Positions 18,345-28,034 of a DNA stretch of 64,000 nucleotides are shown one piece after another. The translations under genes and the position numbers were made by a program. The notes under the pieces were generated by a model. The model did not search any database and had not been told where the DNA came from. It saw only the letters and a list, made by a program, of their open reading frames with translations. The stretch is from positions 1 through 64,000 of the forward strand of contig JADLHG010000045.1 of the NCBI GenBank assembly GCA_020848905.1. The letters run 5' to 3'. How positions within the stretch are numbered: position 1 is the stretch's first letter; each line of letters starts with the position of its first letter. The DNA is from Deltaproteobacteria bacterium (GTDB lineage Bacteria > Myxococcota_A > Polyangia > GCA-2747355 > JADLHG01).

Positions 18345-19136
18345 TCAGCTTCGCCGCACGCCGTAGAAGTAGCAGCCGCGCCCGAAGGGGCGAAAGGGGT
18401 AGGTGCCGTAGGTCCACTTCCAGGCGTCGCCGAGGGGGCGGACCATGGCGCGCAGCTCCGCCTCGCCGTAGATGCGGAGCGTGCTCACGAGTCCGTCCCA
18501 GAGGGCCACGGAGAGGCCGATCGGCGAGCACCAGGTGAGCCAGGCTTTGGCCAGCCGATGCCGCGGGGCGAGCAGCGGGTTGGCGAGCAGGGCGGCGAGG
18601 CCCGTGGGCGCGAAGGCGCCGAAGTGGACCGGGCTGCGCTCGAAGGATTCGGCCACGAAGACGCCGGGGGCGTCCTCGGCGGCGCTCTGGAGGATCGACG
18701 CGGCGAGGTGCGGCGGGAAGTGGTGCAGCGCATTGATCACCACGCGCGCGCGGCCCCGGCCGAGCTCCTCCGGGATGCGCGTCGCGTCCACCGGCTCGGG
18801 CACGAAGTCCACGATGCCGGGATGGGCGGCGCGGATCGCGGCCCAGGCCTCGGGTTTCGGTTGCAGATCGGTGAGCAGGAAGCGCGGAGGCTCTACCCCG
18901 ACGCGCAGCAGCTCCTCCGCGAGAAGCTGCGCCGGTGCCCCGGCCCCCGCGCAGAGGTCCAGCACCTCGCGCGCGCCGCTCGCCTCGAGAAACGCGCGGA
19001 AGGGGGGCACCAGGTCGCGGAGCATGTGACCCCACGCGATGGCGCGGCTGAGCGTCTCGATCATCGTCTCGCGGAGCGGCTCGGGGGCCCAGAGCGCGTC
19101 GTTGAACTCGAAGAGCTGCAGGCGGGGCAGGGGCAT
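18345..19136 (-). CDS. Class I SAM-dependent methyltransferase
   Basis: 263 residues. EVLDLCAGAGAPAQLL (about 59-74) is the glycine-rich SAM-binding motif I, followed by an acidic strand-2 end (FLLTDLQPKPEAW) and VINALHHFPPHL at the motif IV position. The N-terminus FEFNDALWAPEPLRETMIETL and the C-terminal hydrophobic patch do not match a methyltransferase subfamily I can name. Cytoplasmic; the substrate is unknown, with a small molecule or lipid more likely than nucleic acid given the absence of an RNA-binding domain. It lies 40 bp downstream of the start of the exported protein at 19177-19980 and may be the last gene of that operon. Confidence 0.85.
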   Translation of the reverse strand: MPLPRLQLFEFNDALWAPEPLRETMIETLSRAIAWGHMLRDLVPPFRAFLEASGAREVLDLCAGAGAPAQLLAEELLRVGVEPPRFLLTDLQPKPEAWAAIRAAHPGIVDFVPEPVDATRIPEELGRGRARVVINALHHFPPHLAASILQSAAEDAPGVFVAESFERSPVHFGAFAPTGLAALLANPLLAPRHRLAKAWLTWCSPIGLSVALWDGLVSTLRIYGEAELRAMVRPLGDAWKWTYGTYPFRPFGRGCYFYGVRRS

Positions 19137-19176
19137 GGCCTTCTCCTGGTGCGCCGTGCTGGCGGCGGGCCGGTCG

Positions 19177-19980
19177 TCAGCGCAGCAGGTCGTCGTCCCC
19201 GAAGGAGCAGGTCAGACGATCCGGGATCGCCCGACCGAGCCGGATGGCGAAGACGAGCTCCTCGCCCTGTTGCGACGGGGCCTGGGCCCCGAGGGGGGAC
19301 TCGGGCTTGTACTGGCCGTCCCCGCGCACGCAGCGAAACGTGCGCACCTTGCCGAAGGTGCGCTTCCACCAGCCGGGGCGGCTGCGGGGCAGACGGACCT
19401 CCACGGCGAGATCGAAGTCCGGCGCGAGCGTCCAGCCCTTCAGCGGCCAGAGGTGCTGCTCGAGCCGGTGGAGAAAGCGTCCCTTGCTGAAGTAGCCGTG
19501 CCCGCGCTCCTCCGCGGAGAGCCCTTGCGCGTACGAGAGCTCGAGGCGGGAGGTCCCCGCGGGCAGCGTGGCCTCGAACGCCGCGCGCACCAGCTTGCCG
19601 AGCAGCGGACGCTGCGGGACGAGCTCCTTTTCGCGCGGCGAGCGCGGGACGAAGGGCAGGCTCGCCACCCGCACCTCCTTGCCGTTGACCCGCACCGTCC
19701 GGCCGATCGCGCCTTCGGGAACGAGGAGAGCGAAGACGCATCGCTCGGCCGACGCGGCGTGCACCTCGTAGGTGGCGCGGAGCGAGCAACGCTCGCCGTC
19801 GCAGCGGGCCGCGAGCCCTGCTCGTCGCAGCGTGGCTTCGCCGGAGAGGAGCATCAGCCCGGTCGAAGCCGGACGGTCGAGGATCACCGGTGCGCGAAGG
19901 TTCGCCCGGGCCGGCGCGCCGCCGGTGACGAGAGCCAGAGCGGCGAGCGTGAGGACCGCTGCGCGGTGGCCGTGGGGCAT
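19177..19980 (-). CDS. Exported protein of unknown function
   Basis: 267 residues from ATG 19980. Signal peptide MPHGHRAAVLTLAALALVTG ends at ARA, about residue 26. The mature part is beta-rich with two early cysteines (ARCDGERCSLRATYEVH), then a region like an extracellular beta-sandwich. It starts 14 bp after the polytopic protein gene (19995-21560) on the same strand, so the two are very likely an operon. I recognise no family. Confidence 0.78.
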   Translation of the reverse strand: MPHGHRAAVLTLAALALVTGGAPARANLRAPVILDRPASTGLMLLSGEATLRRAGLAARCDGERCSLRATYEVHAASAERCVFALLVPEGAIGRTVRVNGKEVRVASLPFVPRSPREKELVPQRPLLGKLVRAAFEATLPAGTSRLELSYAQGLSAEERGHGYFSKGRFLHRLEQHLWPLKGWTLAPDFDLAVEVRLPRSRPGWWKRTFGKVRTFRCVRGDGQYKPESPLGAQAPSQQGEELVFAIRLGRAIPDRLTCSFGDDDLLR

Positions 19981-19994
19981 GGGGCGGGTTCGGC

Positions 19995-21560
19995 TCAGCT
20001 CTTGGACGCGCGCTTGTCGAGGGCGCGGTTGCGATAGATGACGAGGCGCCCCTTCACGAAGGTGGGATAGAAGCAGCGCTTGAGCTGGCCGTAGAAGGTC
20101 TGCGGCTCGACCCAGGTGAGGACGTAGTCGTACCGGCAGGCCTGTAGCAGGATCGACCGATAGCCCTGCTTCTCGAACCGAGTCCAGTCCATGTCGAAGC
20201 CGTAGTTCAACCCCACCCAGCGCCGGTGCCACGGGGAGCTGAGCATCTGGGGCGTGTGCTCGGCCGGGGCCGACGGGTTCGGGGCGTAGTCGCGAAACAC
20301 GAGCAGCGACCGGGGGACGTTCGGATCCGAATTGAAGAGGTAAGGGGAGACCAGGTTCTTGGCGACGCCGTAGTAGCCCCAGGCGTGCAGCGTGGGCTTG
20401 ACGACGCGCGACTCGTCCAGCTTGGGGTCGAAGTTCAGGGGGAGCAGCGTCTGGCCGCCCCGGATGGCGGAGATCCCGGCCGTGTACTCCTCCAGCTCGG
20501 CGTTGATGGTTCTCGCGCCGACGTAGAACTGGAGGGTGGCGAGCAGCGACAGCGTCCCGATCAGGGCGAAGTAGTGCTTGCGGCGCGCGAGCAGCCAGTC
20601 GTAGTTCGCCCAGGCCGGTACGAGCACGGCCAGGTAGGGGACGATGCGGTGAAAGATGTAGTAGTTGTTGAACACCCACTCGGGCAGGACGAAGAGCAAG
20701 GGGAGCACGACCGCCGCGACGCGGATCGCCGGGGGGGCGGGCTCCTTGCGGTAGCGCAGGGCGGTGACCACGGCCGGGAAGAGGAGGAGGACGTAGGCCG
20801 GGATCGCCGTGGCTGCCTCGTCGGCGCCGAAGGGGAGAGCGAAACGATAGAAGGCCGTCGCGATGGCGAAGAGCGGGGATTTGAAGCTGTCCGGCCACTC
20901 GGCGTGATAGGCGGCCAGGCCCCCGCTAGCGGAGACCATCAGCAAGAGCGCCGGGAAGCCGCCGATGCAGACGCGCAGGCGCGAGGTCCAGTCCCTCACC
21001 GCGGCGAGGGCGGCCAGGCCGATCACGAGCGAGCCCAGCGGGTGCGAGACCGTGGCCGTGAGCAAGAGCAGCGCGAAGGTGGTGATCACGCGCCAGCTCG
21101 GCTCGGGGTAACGCAGCAGCAGGCCCGTGGCAAAGCAAAAGACGGGAATCGTGACCAGGAAGTTGTAGAAGGCCATGGTCACGAACCAGTGGAACGCGAA
21201 GGGCATGACCAATAGGCCCAGAGGCAGCCGTTTCGGGTCCGTGGCGCTCGCCAGGTAGAGCGCTCCCGCGAGGAAGAACAGGAGGTAGAGACTCAGGAAG
21301 ACGCGATGCGCGGTGTTGAGGTCGATCGGGCCTTCGACCCACTTCATCAGGACGTGGAAGGAGAGATTCGTCCTCGCGCGCGTCTCGGCCTTCAGGTAGG
21401 TGCTGAAGGGCGCCTGCTCCAGCCGATTGCGCGCGTGCACGGCGTAGAGGTGATTTGGCGTGTCCTGGCCGGGAAAGAACTTCAGCGTCCAGATCGGAAC
21501 GAGGGTCGCGACCCACAGGAGCAGGGCGACGAAATAGGTTGCCGACGGCCTCGAGAGCAT
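19995..21560 (-). CDS. Polytopic inner-membrane protein (GT-C glycosyltransferase-like topology)
   Basis: 521 residues with about ten hydrophobic helices: YFVALLLWVATLVPIWTL, LYLLFFLAGALYL, VITTFALLLLTATVSH, IRVAAVVLPLLFVLPEW and others. An early first loop with acidic and aromatic residues (PGQDTPNHLYAVHAR) and a soluble C-terminal domain of about 150 residues resemble GT-C lipid-linked sugar transferases, but the family match is only by topology. It begins an operon with the exported protein downstream. Confidence 0.72.
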   Translation of the reverse strand: MLSRPSATYFVALLLWVATLVPIWTLKFFPGQDTPNHLYAVHARNRLEQAPFSTYLKAETRARTNLSFHVLMKWVEGPIDLNTAHRVFLSLYLLFFLAGALYLASATDPKRLPLGLLVMPFAFHWFVTMAFYNFLVTIPVFCFATGLLLRYPEPSWRVITTFALLLLTATVSHPLGSLVIGLAALAAVRDWTSRLRVCIGGFPALLLMVSASGGLAAYHAEWPDSFKSPLFAIATAFYRFALPFGADEAATAIPAYVLLLFPAVVTALRYRKEPAPPAIRVAAVVLPLLFVLPEWVFNNYYIFHRIVPYLAVLVPAWANYDWLLARRKHYFALIGTLSLLATLQFYVGARTINAELEEYTAGISAIRGGQTLLPLNFDPKLDESRVVKPTLHAWGYYGVAKNLVSPYLFNSDPNVPRSLLVFRDYAPNPSAPAEHTPQMLSSPWHRRWVGLNYGFDMDWTRFEKQGYRSILLQACRYDYVLTWVEPQTFYGQLKRCFYPTFVKGRLVIYRNRALDKRASKS

Positions 21561-21657
21561 TGAAGGGGGGAGCTAGCCCAGGTTTCGCCAGCGGGTCAAG
21601 CACTGATTGTGGAGCAGGGCCTGGCCCACGGGGCAGGTGCCCTGGCGGAGGGGCGTT

Positions 21658-22803
21658 CTAGGGCTCCCGCCCGTACTGGACGTGATCGGCTTCGACGCCC
21701 CCGGCGCTGTTGGAAATGATGACCTTGGTCACACCGTCCGGGGCTACCACCCCGAAGAAGCGGTCCTCCGCGGTCTTGCCGTTGAAATCGCTGTCGGGAA
21801 AGCCGGTGCCCGTACGCTTGCCGTAGCTGCCGGCAGGACCGAAGGCCTCGAAGGTCACCGAGCCGGCTCCGTCGGTCCAGACCAGTCCGACCCGCGTGGG
21901 GAGCTTGCCGAGGACCTTCTCGTCGAAGGCGAAGGTCAAAGACCCTCCCCCCCACCAGGCGTCGCAGCTGGTGCACGTGCCGTTCGTCGCATTGCCGTCG
22001 TCCTCGTCCACCGAGTCGATGAGCGATGCGCCGAACGAGCTCGAGAGGCTGCCTGCCGGCGAGCTCAAGCCGGGGGTGTTGATCTTGTGGTCCTCGACAT
22101 CCTCGACGTGGTGATAGCTCCACGTGGCCGGAGCGAAGCCCGCAGGGGTGTCGGCCTTCTTGAGGTACGGCGTCGGGCCGAAGAAGAGGGGACCGAGCTG
22201 TGCATCGGGCTTGGTCGCGTCGGGTCGCGCCGCGTCGGGGGCCGCGAGGTCCGGCCGTGCGGCATCCGGCATCGCGGCATCGGGCCGGCTCGCGTCGGGC
22301 GAGCCCGCGTCCACGCGCGCGTCGGGGGCGCCGCCGCACGCGGTGGTGCCGCCGGCCAGGTCCCAGCTCCCGACGACTGCCTGGTAGCAGGTGCCCGCCG
22401 GGCTGTGCTCCAGGTGGAACTTCGAGAAGTTGATGGGCGCGTTGCAGAGCCCGGTCACGTTGAGGGTCCCCTTGACCTCCACGATGGTCCGGCCGGCAGC
22501 GCGAACGATCGTGCTCGACACACTCCCGTCCAGGGTGACGCGTCCGATCTTGCACGCCGAGAAGCTGGCTTTCCCGGCGCTCAGATCGATGGAAGCCGTG
22601 CCGCCGGCCGGGCAGGTCGCGGCGGCAGCGTCGTCCTTCGCGGCGCTGTCGAAGAGCTTGCCGAGGTCGACCGCCACCTCGTCCAGAATGCTCTTCGCGA
22701 GCTCCGGGTTGTCCACCGCCGAGCAGACCTTCTGCGTGGTGGCGTCGTTGCACGCTCCGCACACCACCGCGAGGGAGACCACCACCCACCGTTTCGTCAT
22801 CAT
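21658..22803 (-). CDS. Lipoprotein with Pro-Asp-Ala repeat linker
   Basis: 381 residues. Two adjacent ATGs (22803, 22800) follow a GGGAGGGG Shine-Dalgarno stretch. Lipobox VVCGAC near residue 18. Residues 20-155 form one domain; about 157-200 is a low-complexity linker of PDA/PDAARPDAA repeats; 205-381 form a second domain with DSDFNGKTAEDRFFGVV and VEADHVQYGREP, similar to beta-sandwich exosortase-type surface domains. Function unknown. The linker DNA is a degenerate tandem repeat (see 22195-22320). Confidence 0.8.
   Translation of the reverse strand: MMTKRWVVVSLAVVCGACNDATTQKVCSAVDNPELAKSILDEVAVDLGKLFDSAAKDDAAAATCPAGGTASIDLSAGKASFSACKIGRVTLDGSVSSTIVRAAGRTIVEVKGTLNVTGLCNAPINFSKFHLEHSPAGTCYQAVVGSWDLAGGTTACGGAPDARVDAGSPDASRPDAAMPDAARPDLAAPDAARPDATKPDAQLGPLFFGPTPYLKKADTPAGFAPATWSYHHVEDVEDHKINTPGLSSPAGSLSSSFGASLIDSVDEDDGNATNGTCTSCDAWWGGGSLTFAFDEKVLGKLPTRVGLVWTDGAGSVTFEAFGPAGSYGKRTGTGFPDSDFNGKTAEDRFFGVVAPDGVTKVIISNSAGGVEADHVQYGREP
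22195..22320. repeat. Degenerate short tandem repeat encoding a Pro-Asp-Ala linker
   Basis: Variants of the pentadecamer-like unit gcatcgggccgtgcg/gcgtcgggtcgcgcc recur about eight times inside the lipoprotein gene and encode PDAARPDA-type repeats. Copy number is likely to vary by slippage. The same style of linker, without such regular DNA, is seen in other lipoproteins in the window. Confidence 0.55.
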
Positions 22804-22935
22804 CGTGCCCCTCCCATGGATGAAGCGGGCAGGATATAGCGCCGAAGGTAGGGGCTGGCAATCGCGGGTGGGGTGAAGGAGTGAGTAAGTGCGGGAGTTA
22901 CGCGAAGCGAAGGGCGAAGGCGCGGCTAGTAGTGG

Positions 22936-25900
22936 CTAGTAGCGGTGGACGCCGTACATGCCGAGCGGGGCGTAGGTGAACGGCCCGTTCACGGCGATGC
23001 GACTCACGTAGTCGATGGTCCGCGCCGCGGTCTTGATCGCCGGGGTGGCGAAGTTCGCCACGTCGACCACGAGCAGGCCGCTCGGGGTCGCGCTGCTCAG
23101 ATAGACCTGCGTCTGCTGCACGTCGAGCAGGTCGAAGTGGTAGCCCTCGAAGCTCGTCTGCTGCTCGCTCGCCACCGTGCCGTCAGCGGCGAAGTCGAGT
23201 CGCCGAAGGACGGTGTAGGGCTGCCGGCTGCTCACGGTGTCGCTCTTCACGCCCCACCAGGGGTACTTGTGCGCGTTGAGCCAGATCGTGCGGTCGCTCC
23301 AGCCGGCGGGCCGGCCGCTGTGCTCGGAGAGCTGCCCCGGCCTGAGCGCGGCGCGCTTGATCTGGTCCGAGACGGGCACCACGCTGATCAGCTTCGCCGC
23401 GGTGCCGCCCACCAGCTTCAGCGCGTTCAGGCTGTTGCGCCGCCGCCCCGAGTCGTCCCACTGGAAGTCCACCGTGTACCAGAGCGTGCCGTCGTCGCTG
23501 ACGTCCACGAGGTAGCCCGGCACGTTCACGCTCGGCAGGGCCTTCGGGTGGTCGGGGTCGCTCACGTCCACGCGGTCCACGTACGAGCGCACGTGGTAGA
23601 GCAGCGACGCTCCGTCGGGGCTCGTGGCCTGCTCGACGTGCGTCGAGTAGAGGATGTTGCCGTGGGTCACCTTGTTCACGAACGGGAACTCGTTCATCGG
23701 CACCTTGCCGCTCGCGATGCGCGGGTTGTCGAGGTCCCGCAGGTCGAGGAAGCGCAGCTCGCTCCGCCAGTCGCGTCGGCCGCCGGCTCCGGTCACCACC
23801 TCACGGAACGTGGCGGGGACGATCTGGTTGCGTAGCGGCAGCCCGGCGTAGGGGCTCCAGTAGTGCGTGTACCAGCCCCAGCCCGGGTGAAAGATGGTCT
23901 GGAAGGCGTCGGTCAGCACCATGTTCCCCCGCAGCTTCGGGTTCTTCGGGTCGGTCAGGTCGGCGTTGTGCACCACCTGGCCGACGTGCAGCACGTTGCC
24001 GATGAGGTGCAGGCTGTCCCCGTCGCGCAGCACGAACGGCGCGCCCGTGAAGGGGAGGTTCAAGGTGGCCAGCGTCGGCCCGTCGTCCTCGGCGGCGAAG
24101 GCCCGCGTCTCGAGCCGCACCTGCCCGCTGTAGGCGTCCGTGACGAGCTGCACCTGCAGCCCCTTGACGTCGAAGACGTCGTGCGCGCGGTGGACCAGCT
24201 TGAGCTGGCGCGTCACCTTGGGCTGGTCGCGGTTCGTCGCGTCGATCGTCGCCGCGGCCATCTCGCCCACCGCCACGAGTCGATTCCCCACGGGGAAGGC
24301 GCGCGTCACGCCCCCCACGTTCTCCACGCGGCCGCGCTGGGTCAGCCGGTCGCTCGCCCAGTCCACGAGCTGCAGCCCCGTGAAGCTCGTGCCGTTCGTC
24401 CAGTACTGCAGCGGCACGAGGATGAGGCCCAGCGCGGGGAAGGTCTTCAGCGCCTTGTAGTTGTAGTTCGCGGCGCTGCTGCTCCAGCCCTCGCCGAGGC
24501 GCACGAGCGAGCGCTCCGTCGGCAGACCGAGGTTCGCCACGTCGAAGAGGGCGAGCGCGGTGCGCGTGTCGCCGTAGGTGCTCGAGCCCTTCTGGTAGTG
24601 CGAGCCGAGCACGAGCAGCCGGTCGGCGTGCACCTCCACGTGCGTCGCGTCGAGGGAGACGTCGAGCTGCCCGGCGAGCCGCGGCTGCAGGGGCTGACTC
24701 AGGTCCACGGTGTGCAGGCGCCGCCAGGTCAGGTTGTAGTCCCAGCCGCGCGAGAAGGCGAAAGCCCGCGGACCGGCGAAGCGCGTGGCCTGCAGCCCGC
24801 TGCGCTTGACCCCCGCGAGGTCGAGCGTGGTGTCGATCTTGAGCTGATCGGGGTGCGCCGTGGCGACCACGTGGAGCGTGATCGTGTCCGACGAGGACCA
24901 CCGCTGGCTGAGCACGCGCAGGTGCCTGTCGTGCCAGTCCATCTTGAACTTGTCGGCGATCTGGCCCGGGATGTAGACCTTGCCGCGCTCCTTGAGCTTG
25001 CCCGCCGCGTCGCTGATGTCCACGTAGGTCACGAGCGTCTCCTGCTCGAGGCCCGGGTTCGTGAGGTAGAAGTTCGGGTCCCACGCCGCCACGAAGATCG
25101 CGTGGTGCGCGACGTGGATCAGCGTGCTGGTCCCGCGGAAGGTGATGCGATCGATCTCGCGGATCTTCGCCGGGTCGGCCACGTTGAGCGACACGATCCA
25201 GGTGCGGTCCTCCCAGTCGGCCGTGTTGTAGCGCCAGTAGTCCGGGCGGCGCTTGCTCACGGTGTAGAGCACGTCACCGACCATGCGCGTGTCGGTGACC
25301 TCGCCCTCGAGCTTGAGCGAGCCGAGCTCCTTCGGCCGCGCCGGATTGCTCACGTCCACGATCAGCACCTGGCTGCCGTGAAAGCCGTGCGGGTCGGCCT
25401 CGGGGTCGTACTGCCAGTAGGTGAAGTAGTCGGTGTTCACCACGTAGGCCCGACCGTCCCGCACGTACATCTCGACCGGCACCGCCTGGAAGGGCAGGCG
25501 TCCTTTGATGACCATCTGATCGGGGTTCGTGACGTCGATGATGACCAAACCGCGATACCGGTTCAACACGTAGAGGAGATTTCCCTCGAGCTTGAAGATG
25601 TCGGCCTCGACGATCTCGCGGCTCGGATCGGGCTTGGGCTCCGTCGGCGCGGGAGGCGAGGTCCCCGGGGCTCCCGCGCCCTTCGCGTTCGAGTCCTCGC
25701 TCAGCTCGAGCTGCCCGTTCCGCCCGGGCTGCGCCCCTTCGGCGCCGCTCGAGAGGAGCTCGCGCTCGTTCGCCGACATGAACTGGGTGGCCCCGGGCTT
25801 CGGGAAGATGCTCGGGTCGAGCCCGGGGGCGGGCTGCTGCGTAGTGGGTGGCTGCGTGGTGGGCGGCGGCGTGGGTGTGACGGGCTCGCTCGCCGCGCCG

Positions 25901-25947
25901 CACGCGCCCAGAAGGACGGTCGCCGCCAGCCAGGACAGCCGGCGCAT
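22936..25947 (-). CDS. Secreted beta-propeller lipoprotein (Beta_propel family)
   Basis: 1003 residues from ATG 25947, placed after GAGAGAGG; an ATG 24 bases earlier with GGAGGTG is also possible. Lipoprotein signal LSWLAATVLLGAC is followed by a Pro/Thr/Gln linker. Successive blades repeat LLYVLNRYRGLVIIDVTNPD, RAYVVNTDYFTYW and VLIVDVSNPARPKELG, the pattern of the secreted C-terminal beta-propeller family, spread over the whole protein. It is likely a cell-surface binding scaffold. Its function is not known. Confidence 0.83.
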   Translation of the reverse strand: MRRLSWLAATVLLGACGAASEPVTPTPPPTTQPPTTQQPAPGLDPSIFPKPGATQFMSANERELLSSGAEGAQPGRNGQLELSEDSNAKGAGAPGTSPPAPTEPKPDPSREIVEADIFKLEGNLLYVLNRYRGLVIIDVTNPDQMVIKGRLPFQAVPVEMYVRDGRAYVVNTDYFTYWQYDPEADPHGFHGSQVLIVDVSNPARPKELGSLKLEGEVTDTRMVGDVLYTVSKRRPDYWRYNTADWEDRTWIVSLNVADPAKIREIDRITFRGTSTLIHVAHHAIFVAAWDPNFYLTNPGLEQETLVTYVDISDAAGKLKERGKVYIPGQIADKFKMDWHDRHLRVLSQRWSSSDTITLHVVATAHPDQLKIDTTLDLAGVKRSGLQATRFAGPRAFAFSRGWDYNLTWRRLHTVDLSQPLQPRLAGQLDVSLDATHVEVHADRLLVLGSHYQKGSSTYGDTRTALALFDVANLGLPTERSLVRLGEGWSSSAANYNYKALKTFPALGLILVPLQYWTNGTSFTGLQLVDWASDRLTQRGRVENVGGVTRAFPVGNRLVAVGEMAAATIDATNRDQPKVTRQLKLVHRAHDVFDVKGLQVQLVTDAYSGQVRLETRAFAAEDDGPTLATLNLPFTGAPFVLRDGDSLHLIGNVLHVGQVVHNADLTDPKNPKLRGNMVLTDAFQTIFHPGWGWYTHYWSPYAGLPLRNQIVPATFREVVTGAGGRRDWRSELRFLDLRDLDNPRIASGKVPMNEFPFVNKVTHGNILYSTHVEQATSPDGASLLYHVRSYVDRVDVSDPDHPKALPSVNVPGYLVDVSDDGTLWYTVDFQWDDSGRRRNSLNALKLVGGTAAKLISVVPVSDQIKRAALRPGQLSEHSGRPAGWSDRTIWLNAHKYPWWGVKSDTVSSRQPYTVLRRLDFAADGTVASEQQTSFEGYHFDLLDVQQTQVYLSSATPSGLLVVDVANFATPAIKTAARTIDYVSRIAVNGPFTYAPLGMYGVHRY

Positions 25948-26153
25948 ACACCTCTCTCCCCTACTCCGCATAGGACACCTCCGACGGTTCAACGTGGTGA
26001 ATGAGACGAAACGTCTTCGAACGCGCCCTGGCTGAGCAAGGCACGTGCCACGCGCTGCGCGACGCGCTTCTCGGAGGTTGCGCGGGCGAGGCCTCGGTTT
26101 CCCGAGGGGGCCCCCGCGCGGCGGGCTCGGCAATCTGACGGCGGGCTACGGTC

Positions 26154-27830
26154 TCAGGCCTCTTCGGCCCAGACGATCGGAGCCTTGCGCGCGTACCAGG
26201 CGTCGGCGCGCGTGCCGTAGCGCTCCTCGATGGCGCTGCGCTTGATCTTCATGGTGGGAGTGAGCATGCCGTTCTCGATGGTCCACTCGTCCTGGATCAC
26301 CGCCACGAGCTCGAGCCGCTCGTGCGGGTCGAGCGCGTTATTCACCTCGGAGACGTGCGCCATGAGACTGTCGTGGAGGGCCTTGCGCTCCTCGGCGTCG
26401 TGCAGCGCCTTGCGGGCGGGCTCGGAGAGCACCACCATGCCGAAGGGCTGCGGCATGGCGTTGCCCGAGACGCAGGCCTGCTCGACGTGGGGGTGGAGCA
26501 GGAGCTGGTTCTCGATCGGCGCGGGCGCGACGTACTTGCCCTTGCTGGTCTTGAAGAGCTCCTTCACCCGGCCGGTGATCTTCAGCCGCCCGGCCTGGTC
26601 CACCTCGCCCTGGTCCCCGGTCTTTAGAAACCCGTCGGGCGAGAAGACCTCGGCCGTCAGCTCGGGGGCCTTGAAGTAGCCGAGCATGGTGCCGGGGCTC
26701 TTGACCCAGACCTCCTTGTCGGGCCCGAGGGTGGCTTCCACGCCGTCCTGCGGTCGCCCCACGTAGCCCGGGGAGACCTCGCCGGGGCGCGTGAGGTGGG
26801 AGTAGGCGAAGTTCTCGCTCATCCCGTAGCCCTCGAGGAGGTCGAGCCCGAGCCGGCGGTACCAGGTGATGAGCTCGCTGGGGATCGGCGCTGAGCCGGA
26901 GCCCGCGAAGCGCACCTTGTCGAGCCCGAGCCCGCGGAGGACCTTCTTGCGGATCATGGCGCCGAGGAGCGGGATCTTGAGCAGCCGGTCGAGTTTCTTC
27001 GGCGGGACCTTGGCGTGAACGCCCGTTTGAAACTTGTGCCAGAGCCGCGGCACCGAGACGAACAGGGTCGGCTGCGCGCGCTTGAGGTCCTCGACGAAGG
27101 TCTCCAGGCTCTCCGCGAACCAGATTTGCGCCCCGGAGATCAGCGTCGGGGTCTCCACCAGCGCTCGTTCGAAGGCGTGCGCGAGCGGCAGGTACGAGAG
27201 CATCCGGTCGGAGCTCTGCATCTTCAGCATGCGCACGAAGCCGTTCGACGCCGCGCACATGGTCTCGAAGCTGTGCATCACCCCCTTCGGCACGCCGGTG
27301 CTGCCGGAGGTGTAGATGATCGTGGCCAGCTCCTTCGGGTCGCGTTTCGGCTGGCCGGTAAGCGGCGCCGTGCGCGCGATGAGGTCGTCCCAGCTCGGGG
27401 CGTCGAGCTTCGGCGAGAGCGGCATGGCGATGCGCGGCAGCTCGGCAGGGATCCCCGGCGCCATCGCGTCGTAGCCGTCCAGCTTGCCGACGAAGACCAG
27501 CTTCGCCTCGCTGTGGTCGAGGATCTGGCGAATGGTGTCCGCCGTGAGCGTCGGGTAGAGCGGCACCGAGACGTGGCCGCTCATCCAGATGGCCAGGTCC
27601 GCGAGGAACCACCACGCGGTGTTCTTCGAGAAGAGCGCGATCTGACTGCCGCGCGGAAAACCGAGCGACTCGAGGTGCGCGGCCATCCGGCGCACCTGGT
27701 CGAGCGCCTGCGACCAGGTCAGCTCGAGCAGGCGTCCTCCGCCCATGGGCTGCCGGAGCCAGATGGTGTGGGGCGTTCGCTGCTCCCACTCGTAGGCGTA
27801 ATCGAGCTGCGTCTTCATTCCCATTCCCAT
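26154..27830 (-). CDS. AMP-binding acyl-CoA synthetase (long-chain fatty acid--CoA ligase type)
   Basis: 558 residues. P-loop TIIYTSGSTGVPKGVMHS, then LLEGYGMSENFAYSH, WVKSPGTMLGYFKAPE and TGDQGEVDQAGRLKITGR give the full adenylate-forming enzyme set. The last motif and GKYVAPAPIENQL place it with FadD15/long-chain ligases. It activates fatty acids to acyl-CoA via acyl-AMP in the cytoplasm. Three in-frame ATGs occur at the start (MGMGMK); GGGAGGACACGGG lies upstream of the first. It appears monocistronic. Confidence 0.92.
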   Translation of the reverse strand: MGMGMKTQLDYAYEWEQRTPHTIWLRQPMGGGRLLELTWSQALDQVRRMAAHLESLGFPRGSQIALFSKNTAWWFLADLAIWMSGHVSVPLYPTLTADTIRQILDHSEAKLVFVGKLDGYDAMAPGIPAELPRIAMPLSPKLDAPSWDDLIARTAPLTGQPKRDPKELATIIYTSGSTGVPKGVMHSFETMCAASNGFVRMLKMQSSDRMLSYLPLAHAFERALVETPTLISGAQIWFAESLETFVEDLKRAQPTLFVSVPRLWHKFQTGVHAKVPPKKLDRLLKIPLLGAMIRKKVLRGLGLDKVRFAGSGSAPIPSELITWYRRLGLDLLEGYGMSENFAYSHLTRPGEVSPGYVGRPQDGVEATLGPDKEVWVKSPGTMLGYFKAPELTAEVFSPDGFLKTGDQGEVDQAGRLKITGRVKELFKTSKGKYVAPAPIENQLLLHPHVEQACVSGNAMPQPFGMVVLSEPARKALHDAEERKALHDSLMAHVSEVNNALDPHERLELVAVIQDEWTIENGMLTPTMKIKRSAIEERYGTRADAWYARKAPIVWAEEA

Positions 27831-28034
27831 TCCCGTGTCCTCCCGTTCGAACCGCGTCTGCGCGGCGGCCTTGAGGGCCGCATCCTACGCCGAAATGGGT
27901 GGGTCGGGGCGCGGCGCCTCTCAGGAATCTGAGGAGTCACGAGAAAAAGCGCAGCCGCGGCGCGGTCCTGGGGTCCGACGGGGCCTGGCCCTTCGCTTGC
28001 TAAGAGGCTCAGTGTCCCCTCGGAGGCGCGCATC